Notes under the pieces: generated by a model
The model's input: only the letters and a program-made list of their open reading frames with translations
Databases searched by the model: none
What the model was told of the DNA's origin: nothing
In this document: piece after piece, positions 8,495-17,202 of the stretch
Layout of the letters: the number at the start of each line of letters is the position of its first letter
How positions within the stretch are numbered: the stretch's first letter is position 1
Source of the DNA: Saccharofermentans sp.
Lineage (GTDB): Bacteria; Bacillota; Clostridia; Saccharofermentanales; Saccharofermentanaceae
Assembly (NCBI GenBank): GCA_024403795.1
Contig: JAKSRD010000010.1
Coordinates: 1-54,629, forward strand
DNA length: 54,629 nucleotides
Reading direction: 5' to 3'
Position numbers and translations under genes: made by a program

Positions 8495-9207
8495 CTTACT
8501 GACGACCTTACATATTCACGGAAGGCATCCTTGAATTCATTAAGATAGCTCTTGCTCACCGCGACGAAAGCGCCGTTATCGAGCGCGATATCTTTCTCGC
8601 GGTCACGGATCCTTGCAACGTGCGACATGTTAACTGCGCTGCAGCGGTGAACGCGCCTGATAGTGTCGTTAACCGAATTGAGCAGGTTGATTGCATCGGT
8701 AAGCTTCATGCGGGCAACAACGGTCTTTCCTGTCGTTATGAAGCGAACATCATTGTTATCGGACTCGATGAACAGCACCTCCGAAGGAACGATAACGACT
8801 TCTTCGCCGGCCTCCTTGATTATTACGCCTTTGCGGCCGCGAGTCATGGACTTAAGGTCATCGAGTGTCTGGAAGAGCTTGTCCTTTTCGACAGGCTTCT
8901 TAAGGAAACGCATAGCGGATACTTCGTAGCCGTCGATTGCCAGTTCCGTGTGGCTTGTAAGAAAGATGATCGGAATATTCGGAAGGAACTCGCGGATCTT
9001 CCCCGCCAGCGACAGACCGTCGATGTCGCCCATCTCTATATCAAGGAACAACGCATCGTAAGAAACGCCGCTCTTCAGCGCTTCAAGCAAAGAAAATCCG
9101 GACAGATATGTATCTGTCTCGGATTCGAAAACATCAAAATGTTCACGTATTGTTCCGACAAGGATATCCAGGAAAACCTGCTCGTCATCACACAAAGCTA
9201 AGTGCAT
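8491..9207 (-). CDS. LytTR family response regulator
   Basis: A 238-aa AgrA/LytR-type regulator. Receiver domain at residues 1-120 with the acidic pair CDDE, phosphoacceptor Asp in LFLDIEMGDIDG (about residue 54), T in FLTSH and K in LKKPV. LytTR DNA-binding domain at about 140-235, including VLFIESDNNDV and the RRVHRCSAVN region. The stop overlaps the kinase start. The ABC transporter and M13 peptidase genes upstream on the same strand may be co-transcribed or regulated by it. Confidence 0.94.
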   Translation of the reverse strand: MHLALCDDEQVFLDILVGTIREHFDVFESETDTYLSGFSLLEALKSGVSYDALFLDIEMGDIDGLSLAGKIREFLPNIPIIFLTSHTELAIDGYEVSAMRFLKKPVEKDKLFQTLDDLKSMTRGRKGVIIKEAGEEVVIVPSEVLFIESDNNDVRFITTGKTVVARMKLTDAINLLNSVNDTIRRVHRCSAVNMSHVARIRDREKDIALDNGAFVAVSKSYLNEFKDAFREYVRSSVR

Positions 9208-9342
9208 TGAATACCACCATGTTTTGGTCCTTCACGGATTCAGCGAGAGATGTTCCCGAAGTCGGGCGATCCGCCCTTCTTCCGTTCTGCCTCTCTTACA
9301 TTCCGCCAATCCGCGAGAAACTATTCTTTTCACGGCTCAATC

Positions 9343-10017
9343 TTATCCGATTGTCTTTCCGTTCTCAAGTCTTACAATGCGGTTGCCGCACTTGGCATAC
9401 TCTTCGTTGTGTGTTACCTGAAGGATGGTCATGCCGGTCTCGCGGTTGATGTCGGAAAAAAGCTTCATGATGTTCTCGGCGGAAGCTTTGTCAAGGTTGC
9501 CGGTAGGCTCATCCGCAAGGATCACCGCAGGGTCGCCCAAGAGTGCGCGCGCAATAGAGACACGCTGCTGCTGGCCGCCGGAAAGCTCTGCCGGCTTTGC
9601 TTTTCGCTTATCGGAAAGCTCGGTAAGATCGAGAATCTCGTTGAGTTTCTTCTTAGCTTCGATCATGTCCTTGCCGGCGACTGATACGGGAAGAAGAATG
9701 TTGTCTTCGACCGAGAGATTCTGGATAAGGTTGTAGAACTGGAAGACGAAGCCGATCTTGTTCAGACGGATGTCGGACATCTGCTTCTCCTTGAGGCCGT
9801 GAAGCTTGGAGCCGCAGACGATGATCTCGCCTTCATAATCCTTGTCGAGACCTCCAATAAGGTAGAGCAAAGTTGACTTGCCGCTTCCCGACTGGCCCAT
9901 GAGGGAGACGAACTCGCCTTTCTGAACCGAGAGGTTTGCGCCCTGAAGGACCTTGACCTCAGCTTCGCCCTTACCGAATGACTTATAAACGTTATCTACT
10001 GTAATGATCGTATCCAT
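9343..10017 (-). CDS. ABC transporter ATP-binding protein (MacB/LolD type)
   Basis: ATPase of 224 aa, the standard length for the MacB/LolD/BceA group. Walker [10 protein letters not shown] (about 38-46), Q-loop FQFYNLI, signature [15 protein letters not shown] (about 135-149), Walker [13 protein letters not shown]-loop [10 protein letters not shown]. It follows its permease by 19 bp with an AGGAG site and supplies the energy for that FtsX-type protein. These transporters act on peptides, lipoproteins or antimicrobial targets from the outer leaflet, not on ordinary nutrients. Confidence 0.96.
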   Translation of the reverse strand: MDTIITVDNVYKSFGKGEAEVKVLQGANLSVQKGEFVSLMGQSGSGKSTLLYLIGGLDKDYEGEIIVCGSKLHGLKEKQMSDIRLNKIGFVFQFYNLIQNLSVEDNILLPVSVAGKDMIEAKKKLNEILDLTELSDKRKAKPAELSGGQQQRVSIARALLGDPAVILADEPTGNLDKASAENIMKLFSDINRETGMTILQVTHNEEYAKCGNRIVRLENGKTIG

Positions 10018-10036
10018 TGATATATCTCCTTGTGTA

Positions 10037-12502
10037 TTACTCGTATTTAAGCTGCTCTGCGACGTTCATCTTCTTAAGGAATCTGATAGGCTTTACTACC
10101 GCAAGACTCATAACGAAGAAGAAACATATTATGAAGATCATGACACCCGGAATATCCAGTCCGACCATCTCGAGATCGCCGTCTGTGAGCATATATGCGA
10201 TCTTCGCCAGAAGGCTGATCAGGATCGGCGACACGATCATGGCTACTATGCATGAGATACCTACCGACATGGCATTCTCGAGCCACAAAAGTCTGTTGAG
10301 CTTTGCGCGCGGCATCGACGTCGAGTACAAAACCGCGAGTTCTCTTCTTCTGTTGATGAAGCCGATGGCCTGGTTGCCGGAAGCGCCGATCAATGTGATT
10401 CCGACTGCTAATGCTATAAGCGCGAAAAGTATCATCTCGATAGATGTATCCGCAGTGCTCATCTCGTTCCATTCTTCGTAAGTCTGCACCAACGTGTAAT
10501 CGTCCTCAACAATGTACTTCTTGAGTTCCGCACATGTTTTCGCGGGGTCATCACACTTAATGAGAATATTTTGAATACTCTCGTAAAAATAAGTGAACAG
10601 GAGATCCTTATTCATGAATATCGTGCTTGAAGACATGTTGAGACCTTCCACCGAGATGATTTCCTTTACGGTAAAAGTCTTGGTCCTCGGTTTGAACCAG
10701 TCGGTTCCGATAGTAACTTCAACGCTGTCACCCTTGCTGATACCGCACGTTCTTGCTAACGAAGAAGTGATCACGATCTCATCCTCACTTAAAGTGCCTT
10801 CAAAACCCTGATATGCACAAACCAGATCCTTGTGCTCATATTCCAGATAAGTAACATACTTTAACTCAACACCATTGATCTCAGAATCCGCATAGTTATA
10901 GAAATCAAACTCGACATCACTTACTCCTTCCATGTCATCTATGAATGAATATGTGAAGACATCATCATTAGGCGCAGTAACTATAACATCACAGTCGTAT
11001 ACCGGAGCCGATATCGTAGTTGCCATCTCTTTGGCGAACACAAAGAGACAGGAAGTAACGACCAGAGAGGTAACAGACAGGACTGCAGTACTTACCATAG
11101 ACTTATTGTTATAAACTTCGCTTGCCGCTAGTTTTGCAACCGGCATCTTAAGTTTTCCGAAGAGTTTTGCAACAGGTTTGCTCAACACTTTAAGCAGATA
11201 AGGAATAAGTATCGACGAAGCGAGAACTGCCGTTACAAGGCTTATGCTGAGCGCGACAAATGACTTCACCAGGAACATGCTTACGACTGATATTATGAGC
11301 AATATAAGTCCGGTATAAAGTCTCTTCCAGGAGTACTTATATTCTGTGTCTTTGTTATCAAAGATAATGTCTCTGATCGATGTTCTTGATGCCTTTATAA
11401 GCTCTTTTATCGGATAGACACATTCAACGGCGAGCGATATTCCGACAGCAGCCAGATACGCGTAGAAAGGCGTCTTCGGGATGTGAGCCTTCATATCATA
11501 AACCTCTCCGCGAAACCCCAGATTCAATACTGCAGGAATAAATGCATTCTTGACTATGACATAGAGTGCGCATCCGATAACTGCTCCGATAACTGCATAT
11601 ACAGCATTCTCAAGGAGAAGAAAAAACGCCGTCTTCGAATCCGACACGCCGAGACTTCTCAATGTTCCGACAGTTGACATTCTCTCCGTAACGATCTTCT
11701 CGGAGAAGCTCACCGTAATGAAGAATACCAGGAGAAGCGTAAGGACAAAGATCAAAAGGAAAACGCCCTTGATGCTCTGAATATCTTCCCTCTCAAGAGC
11801 TTCCGAGCCAACGACAACGCAATCCGGGTTATTTGCCTCGAGCTTTTCCTTAAAGTCATTAATATCCTTGTCATTCAGAACATCAATATCGTAATAGCTG
11901 TACTGCATTTCCTTAAGTGAAGCCAAAAAACAGAAATCACTCTCATTCATGAAGATCGCGGTCCTGTCCTTCGGGTAAAGCGGCAGGTTGAAGACGATGA
12001 TCTCTTTGATCGTAAATTCACGTTCTTCTTCAGAAAACGGTGCCTTGAGTATTACCTTATCACCTATCTTGATGTCATAAGCTTCTGCATAATTCTCATT
12101 TACGGCGATCTCACCGTCCTCAAGAACAATTACCTTATCAAGTATGCCCTGTTCTGCAGCATATTCATAATCATTCAGACTATTAGCCACATCAAAGCCT
12201 CGAAAAGAGTACCAGTAAAGCTCCTCGTCCCTGGTATACTTCGGCAGCTGAAGAGAAGCGACCGCCATGGTTTTGTAGTTTTCGAGACCTTCAAAATCCG
12301 GTGTGTTCGTGAAGACCGCAGTCATATCGGCAGTGCCGACCGTATCGATCATGAAAGCCTTCAAAAGTCCGCTGATGCTCTCCGTCATGTCGAGTGCCAT
12401 CATCGCCGTGAGCGCCGTCATCATGATACAGAAGATCAGGATCAATGAGCGTCCCGGCTTCGAAAGTATATTTTTGATTGTGTGTTTAAATATGTATTTC
12501 AT
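10037..12502 (-). CDS. FtsX-family ABC transporter permease
   Basis: Permease of 821 aa with an N-terminal transmembrane helix (KPGRSLILIFCIMMTALTAM), a long extracytoplasmic domain, a first FtsX block of membrane helices (about 245-345), a central pair of helices (about 375-430), a second extracytoplasmic domain (about 480-680) and a C-terminal FtsX block (about 690-815). The duplicated layout matches peptide/bacitracin-resistance or macrolide-type exporters. It starts 5 bp after the peptidase stop, with the ribosome site GGGGATG overlapping that stop, so the two are translationally coupled. Confidence 0.93.
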   Translation of the reverse strand: MKYIFKHTIKNILSKPGRSLILIFCIMMTALTAMMALDMTESISGLLKAFMIDTVGTADMTAVFTNTPDFEGLENYKTMAVASLQLPKYTRDEELYWYSFRGFDVANSLNDYEYAAEQGILDKVIVLEDGEIAVNENYAEAYDIKIGDKVILKAPFSEEEREFTIKEIIVFNLPLYPKDRTAIFMNESDFCFLASLKEMQYSYYDIDVLNDKDINDFKEKLEANNPDCVVVGSEALEREDIQSIKGVFLLIFVLTLLLVFFITVSFSEKIVTERMSTVGTLRSLGVSDSKTAFFLLLENAVYAVIGAVIGCALYVIVKNAFIPAVLNLGFRGEVYDMKAHIPKTPFYAYLAAVGISLAVECVYPIKELIKASRTSIRDIIFDNKDTEYKYSWKRLYTGLILLIISVVSMFLVKSFVALSISLVTAVLASSILIPYLLKVLSKPVAKLFGKLKMPVAKLAASEVYNNKSMVSTAVLSVTSLVVTSCLFVFAKEMATTISAPVYDCDVIVTAPNDDVFTYSFIDDMEGVSDVEFDFYNYADSEINGVELKYVTYLEYEHKDLVCAYQGFEGTLSEDEIVITSSLARTCGISKGDSVEVTIGTDWFKPRTKTFTVKEIISVEGLNMSSSTIFMNKDLLFTYFYESIQNILIKCDDPAKTCAELKKYIVEDDYTLVQTYEEWNEMSTADTSIEMILFALIALAVGITLIGASGNQAIGFINRRRELAVLYSTSMPRAKLNRLLWLENAMSVGISCIVAMIVSPILISLLAKIAYMLTDGDLEMVGLDIPGVMIFIICFFFVMSLAVVKPIRFLKKMNVAEQLKYE

Positions 12503-12507
12503 TCAAA

Positions 12508-14544
12508 TCATCCCCATCTGGTTACTCTGTCTTCAGGCGCCAAATACATAGCGTCCCCGTCTTTCACGTCATAAACTTCGTAAAAGTCATCGAAAAGCAC
12601 CACAACAGCATTTACTCTCACCCTCGCAGGACTGTGTACATCTTCCTCCAACAGCATCAGCGCCGAAGCATTGTCCGTAACATCGGCCCATACTCTTGCC
12701 CAGCTCTCGAAAACATGCTGCTTGTCCTCTTTCGTCTCCGCCATGCTCAACAGGCACTCGAGGCTGCTCACATCCGCCAGATTCTCACCGAGTGTCTGCT
12801 CACCGTCCAGGTGATAAACCTCCAAAATCGTGCACGTACTGTAGTAATCAGCAATCTTCTGCGCCATCTTGTCAAAGGCATCCCTGTCCGCCTGACTGAT
12901 CCAGCCCGGGTTATATCTACCGTCCTGGTCAAAATTCATTCCATTGCTGTCAAATGCATGCGATAACTCGTGTCCGACTACGCCTCCGATTCCGCCCAAA
13001 TTAGCGTAATAGTCGGCATCCTTGTCATAGAAAGCACCTCCGATGATTCCCATCGGAATATCGATCGCATTGCCCGTCGGATCATAGCAGGCATTAACCG
13101 TCTGCGGCGGCATTCCGTCAAATCCGTTAATAACCACCTGCGTTCCCAGCTTTATCTCCATATCACCATAGAAGTAATAGCTCATGAAATTCGCATATGT
13201 CTCAAATGCCGTCTCTCCGATAAGTTCAGCATCCTTCTCATCAATCTCATGCGGTTTATCAGCGCCGATGAAAGGCTTGATATTGTTAAGCTTCAGGATA
13301 ATCCCGTCCTTCGCGCTTTGGCTCAGCCAAGCACATTCGCCGATCAGTTCCACATATCTTTCCTTGATATCCATCGTTATCTGTGTAACTTCTTCAACGG
13401 CTTCTTCATCGTAATACTTTGCCGCATAGAGTTCACCGACCTGCACCGGAAGATATTGAAGGATAGCGTTTACCGCCATATCGTCACTGCTGACCTGCAT
13501 ATTGTTGCCGCCCATCTCTGTCGGAAGGACCGAATTCATCGCCTGCATGAAGCTGCAGATCGTAAGTGTCTTCAGGGCCTCAAGATTATCGTCTGTGAGA
13601 AGTTCATCTATCTTCGCCCACTGCACCGGATCACAAATCGCTATGTCTGTATCCTTAAGCTTCGACACATCTAATCCCACCGCCTCAAAAAGCTTTCCGT
13701 CAGCGGTATTGGCATAATTCTTGTTATATTCACTCTGTGTGTATATTTCCAGCGACTCGTAAATACTCGAATAGTCATCAAGAAGATCATAATCCGTACA
13801 TTCCGCTATATCGATAATAAGATAAGTTGCCGCCTTTGCGCGCTCCTTACTTACTTCCTTCTCAAAGCCGGCATTTTTCAGCAGTGCTACATAACTATCG
13901 CTCAACTGACTTGCAACAGAGTCACCTTTTGCAATCATTTCCATATCGCCGTCCGCGAACGGATAGAGTGCAAGGCAGTACTCATCAATATTCTCATTGT
14001 TTATATCTACGCCTGCTGATATAAAGACCGACACACCATAGTTCTTATAAAGCTCACCCCAAAGTGTGATCAACTCATCAGTGTTCGATGTCTTCTCGAT
14101 ACTTGCAATTACTTCATTCACGGCTTTTGAAGTCGACTCTTTATCCGTGTCCACATCTTTTGTGAACTCGCTGAACTGCGCATAAGCATCGTATATCAGC
14201 TGCTCATTACTGCCCGCTGCATATGTACTTCTGTCGCCTTCTGCGATTTCTCTGATTATCTCTTCACACCTGTCAGTGACTTCGGTGCTCAAATCATTGA
14301 AGCTGCCGGCACCACCGGACTGGTCAAGTTCTGCATTAAGCAGATACTCCGCATTAACATAGCCGTAGAAATCATCACCCGGCTTAATATTCTTTGGATC
14401 AAACGCCTCCGTCGTCTCCGCCGGCATCTGCGCCGGTTGTTCCGGCTCCGTAACAACGACACAGCCCGCGCTCTCCGCTGCCATGATTCCGACCATCCCC
14501 AATGCGGCCGCCACTCTTATGAATCTGTGCTTGTTGAGACTCAT
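12508..14544 (-). CDS. M13 family zinc metallopeptidase (neprilysin/PepO-like), exported
   Basis: Zinc endopeptidase of 678 aa. Seen: HELSH zinc motif (about residue 525), the GENLAD third-ligand motif (about 584), the substrate-binding NACYDP region, and the M13 N-terminal domain opening with DDFYGYVN. A hydrophobic N-terminus ends in SAGC, so it is probably a lipoprotein, though the lipobox is not classical. The start at 14544 is chosen because GGAGAG precedes it and the signal sequence begins there; a longer open frame runs upstream only because it reads into repeat DNA. First gene of a peptidase-permease-ATPase operon, a layout that suggests peptide processing linked to export or immunity (inference). 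Confidence 0.94.
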   Translation of the reverse strand: MSLNKHRFIRVAAALGMVGIMAAESAGCVVVTEPEQPAQMPAETTEAFDPKNIKPGDDFYGYVNAEYLLNAELDQSGGAGSFNDLSTEVTDRCEEIIREIAEGDRSTYAAGSNEQLIYDAYAQFSEFTKDVDTDKESTSKAVNEVIASIEKTSNTDELITLWGELYKNYGVSVFISAGVDINNENIDEYCLALYPFADGDMEMIAKGDSVASQLSDSYVALLKNAGFEKEVSKERAKAATYLIIDIAECTDYDLLDDYSSIYESLEIYTQSEYNKNYANTADGKLFEAVGLDVSKLKDTDIAICDPVQWAKIDELLTDDNLEALKTLTICSFMQAMNSVLPTEMGGNNMQVSSDDMAVNAILQYLPVQVGELYAAKYYDEEAVEEVTQITMDIKERYVELIGECAWLSQSAKDGIILKLNNIKPFIGADKPHEIDEKDAELIGETAFETYANFMSYYFYGDMEIKLGTQVVINGFDGMPPQTVNACYDPTGNAIDIPMGIIGGAFYDKDADYYANLGGIGGVVGHELSHAFDSNGMNFDQDGRYNPGWISQADRDAFDKMAQKIADYYSTCTILEVYHLDGEQTLGENLADVSSLECLLSMAETKEDKQHVFESWARVWADVTDNASALMLLEEDVHSPARVRVNAVVVLFDDFYEVYDVKDGDAMYLAPEDRVTRWG

Positions 14545-14755
14545 ATTCACTCTCCTATCATCTGAATTCATCATAAAGCTACCACTAAATTTGTGCTGCT
14601 CCGGGAAATGTTGTGAATGAGTGGAATTGTGTGGTGAAATGAAGCGGCCGAAGCAGTTTTTTCGAGCAGTTAAGATCAGCGGACCAAGATCTCCTCCCCG
14701 CATCTTCTTTAGCATTAAGACTGCAGCAACAGAATTGATCAATTTCAGGGGGGGA

Positions 14756-15312
14756 CTGTTGCACTTTTCTACTCGCGCGCAACAGAGCACGCGTTTTTCC
14801 AGCATCTTCTGTTGCACTTTTCTACTCGCGCGCAACAGAGCACCACGATTTCTCTGCACTTCTGTTGCACTTTTCTACTCGCGCGCAACAGAGCTACACG
14901 ATTTTTCTGCACTTCTGTTGCACTTTTCTACTCGCGCGCAACAGAGCACCACGATTTTTCTTCACTTCTGTTGCACTTTTCTACTCGCACGCAACAGAGA
15001 ACACGTTTTTCCAGCATCTTCTGTTGCACTTTTCTACTCACGCGCAACAGAGCACCACGATTTCTCTGCACTTCTGTTGCACTTTTCTACTCGCATGCAA
15101 CAGAGCACGCGTTTTTCCAGCATCTTCTGTTGCACTTTTCTACTCGTGTGCAACAGAGCACCACGATTTTTCTGCACTTCTGTTGCACTTTTCTACTCGC
15201 GCGCAACAGAGCACCGCGATTTCTCTGCACTTCTGTTGCACTTTTCTACTCACGCGCAACAGAGCACCACAATTTCTCTGCACTTTTCTACTCGCGCGAA
15301 AAGAGAACCAAT
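14756..15312 (+). repeat. 53-bp palindromic tandem repeat array (10 full units plus a degenerate one)
   Basis: CTGTTGC starts at 14756, 14809, 14862, 14915, 14968, 15021, 15074, 15127, 15180 and 15233, an exact 53-bp period. Each unit holds an 8-bp inverted repeat TCTGTTGC/GCAACAGA around a 16-nt loop, then a linker of about 21 nt of one of two kinds: CACCACGATTTCTCTGCACT-like, or CACGCGTTTTTCCAGCATCT-like. The last unit is fused and decayed (15286-15312). The units lack stop codons in all three forward frames, so long open frames cross the array without being genes. It is not CRISPR: the linkers repeat. Confidence 0.95.
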
Positions 15313-15442
15313 CACACAACCGCTTTCTGTTGCAAATAAATATCCCGGAGGAAAAAGTCTCAATATTTGCCAAAAAGTCTCATATATCGCCCCTAAACTC
15401 GCTTCTGCAGCAAATCACAAACATATTCGCAGATACGCTGCC

Positions 15443-15448
15443 TATAAT
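15443..15448 (+). promoter_or_regulatory. Possible -10 element for the nuclease-like gene
   Basis: TATAAT lies 30 bp ahead of the ATG at 15479, with no convincing -35. It would allow the nuclease gene to be transcribed on its own; read-through from the array is the alternative. Confidence 0.35.
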
Positions 15449-15478
15449 CAGAACAGAAATTCAAGGGAGAACATCACC

Positions 15479-16267
15479 ATGAATATCAGTACACCTGAGC
15501 ATCTCAAATCACGGATCAATCTGCTGAACAATACTATCAACATGCTGAATATCAGGATAGCTTCCTTCCCTTCAGGAAGTCTGGCTATAAGGCACACGAG
15601 AACAAGGGTTATGTACTATCATTACAGTTCAGGGAATAACACCAAATACATCTCCAAAAGCAACACCACCCTCATCAGCCAGCTCGCCCAGAAGCGTTAC
15701 CTTCAACATACCCTGAAGATTGCCATGAGCGAGCTGGCAGCATTAAACGAAGCACTCGATAAATACCCCGCCGTTGCCATCGAAGAAGCCTACGATTCTT
15801 TTGATGAAAAACTCCAAAAGTACATAACACCGATTGTGCCCGGTGATGATCAGTATGTGATAAAGTGGCTGGAGACTCCGTACAAGAAGAAGCCAATCAA
15901 GCCCGGTTCCAAGACTTACACCACGCTGAAGGGCGAGATCGTCAGGTCGAAGTCAGAGGCACTTATTGCAGACAGACTGTACGCGAGAGGAATTCCATAT
16001 AAGTATGAATGTCCGGTACCGGTTGATGGTGAGGTGCTGCATCCTGACTTCAAGATTCTTAAGTTGAGCACAAAGAACGAAGTCTATCTGGAGCATTGCG
16101 GGATGATGGACGACCCCGAATACACAAAGGAAATGGTCGTTCGCTCGCGGAAGCTGGCAAAAGCCGGCATCACTGAGGGCAACAATCTTTTCTACACTTT
16201 TGAGACAGCGGAAATACCATTGGATCTCGATCAGCTTGATGAGATGATCGAGAGGAATTTCAGATAA
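15479..16267 (+). CDS. PD-(D/E)XK-like nuclease-type protein
   Basis: A 262-aa protein. The N-terminal half (1-110) is helical and polar, possibly coiled. The C-terminal half carries a pattern like restriction-endonuclease-fold proteins: Glu160 in RSKSEA, Asp190 in HPDF and Glu205 in YLEHCG, followed by MMDDPEY. The usual lysine after the second acidic residue is not obvious (H206-C207 instead), so activity is uncertain. The ATG at 15479 has AAGGGAGA upstream; the frame is open further upstream only because the array has no stops. It is the only plus-strand gene in this part, directly downstream of the 53-bp array. The fold is recognised by motif only. Confidence 0.6.
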   Translation: MNISTPEHLKSRINLLNNTINMLNIRIASFPSGSLAIRHTRTRVMYYHYSSGNNTKYISKSNTTLISQLAQKRYLQHTLKIAMSELAALNEALDKYPAVAIEEAYDSFDEKLQKYITPIVPGDDQYVIKWLETPYKKKPIKPGSKTYTTLKGEIVRSKSEALIADRLYARGIPYKYECPVPVDGEVLHPDFKILKLSTKNEVYLEHCGMMDDPEYTKEMVVRSRKLAKAGITEGNNLFYTFETAEIPLDLDQLDEMIERNFR

Positions 16268-16374
16268 CTAAAGTACTCGAAAACAGTTCGTTCCGGCTGA
16301 GAACACCGGTGATATGACATACTCGAAAAGCAGTATCGCAGCTCTCACATGACAGCAAGGCGCCGCCCATCTGC

Positions 16375-17202
16375 TTACATCTCGCTTGCGGCTTTGTACG
16401 CTTCCTTCTTGTTCATGCCGGTGTATTCTGAGACGACCACAGAGATATCCTTGGAAGACATTCCCTTCTCCTTCAGAAGTTCAATCAATTTCATAGGATC
16501 ACCGGCACCGGCACCGCCAACACATTTCTTCTGTTCAAGAGGCTCAAGGCAAAGGCAGAATTCTCCGCGGGGCTCATTCGCCTTATAGTACTCAACGCTC
16601 TCATTTACAGTCATGCGAAGAACTTCTTCGTAACGTTTAGTGAGTTCGCGGCACAACGCGATACGGCGGTCACCGAAGCCGGTGTCGACCAGTTCGTCGA
16701 GGAGTTTGCGGAGGCGGTGCGGAGCTTCATATAAGACGATCGTCTCACCTATCAGAGTCAATGCTTTCAAACGGGTGCGGCGTGAGGAACCTTCTGAAGG
16801 AAGGAATCCTTCAAAGTGAAAATATCTTGTATCGAGGCCGGACACGGAAAGAGCAGCGGTCACTGCGGAGGGACCGGGAATTACGCTGACTTCAATGTCA
16901 TTAGCTGAAGCCAAAGAGGCAAGGTCTGCGCCCGGGTCGCTTATGGCAGGCATGCCGGCATCGGAAACTTGAGCAACTGTGAGGCCGGACTTGAGCATGT
17001 CGAGGATGCCGTTGCCGCTGGCTGCTTTGTTGTGCTCGTGGTATGCGATGAGGCGCTTGCCCGTGATCCCGAGTGATGAGAGAAGGATGCCTGTTACTCT
17101 GGTGTCTTCGCAGGCTATAACATCGGCACTGCGAAGGATCTCGCAGGCGCGGGGTGAGATGTCATCAAGGTTACCGATGGGGGTTCCGACTAAATAAAGC
17201 AA
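16375..17202 (-). CDS. rsmI: 16S rRNA (cytidine1402-2'-O)-methyltransferase
   Basis: RsmI (YabC/YraL) 2'-O-methylates C1402 of 16S rRNA in the decoding centre. The 275-aa protein shows the tetrapyrrole-methylase fold: LYLVGTPIGNLDD at the N-terminus, ACEDTR, the VSDAGMPAISDPG motif that binds SAM, VIPGPSA, and the ELTKRYEE helix. It starts with TTG at 17202 behind GAGGAGGA, and overlaps the upstream methylase by 13 bp, matching yabB-yabC of Bacillus. Confidence 0.96.
   Translation of the reverse strand: MLYLVGTPIGNLDDISPRACEILRSADVIACEDTRVTGILLSSLGITGKRLIAYHEHNKAASGNGILDMLKSGLTVAQVSDAGMPAISDPGADLASLASANDIEVSVIPGPSAVTAALSVSGLDTRYFHFEGFLPSEGSSRRTRLKALTLIGETIVLYEAPHRLRKLLDELVDTGFGDRRIALCRELTKRYEEVLRMTVNESVEYYKANEPRGEFCLCLEPLEQKKCVGGAGAGDPMKLIELLKEKGMSSKDISVVVSEYTGMNKKEAYKAASEM

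Noticed and set aside
14613..14642. GTGAATGA/GTGAAATGA pair with 21-bp period ahead of the M13 peptidase, as a LytTR operator
   Set aside because: The copies match imperfectly and the middle is also GTG-rich, so it could be chance.
14545..14859. N-terminal extension of the M13 peptidase into repeat DNA
   Set aside because: The signal sequence and ribosome site place the start at 14544; the extension encodes repeat peptide only.
14756..15312. CRISPR array
   Set aside because: Linkers are near-identical to each other rather than unique, and no cas gene lies nearby.
14621..15478. A 548-aa open frame running through the array into the nuclease-like gene
   Set aside because: The frame is open only because the repeat has no stops; the N-terminal half is translated repeat. 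ATG at 15479 with AAGGGAGA is the real start.
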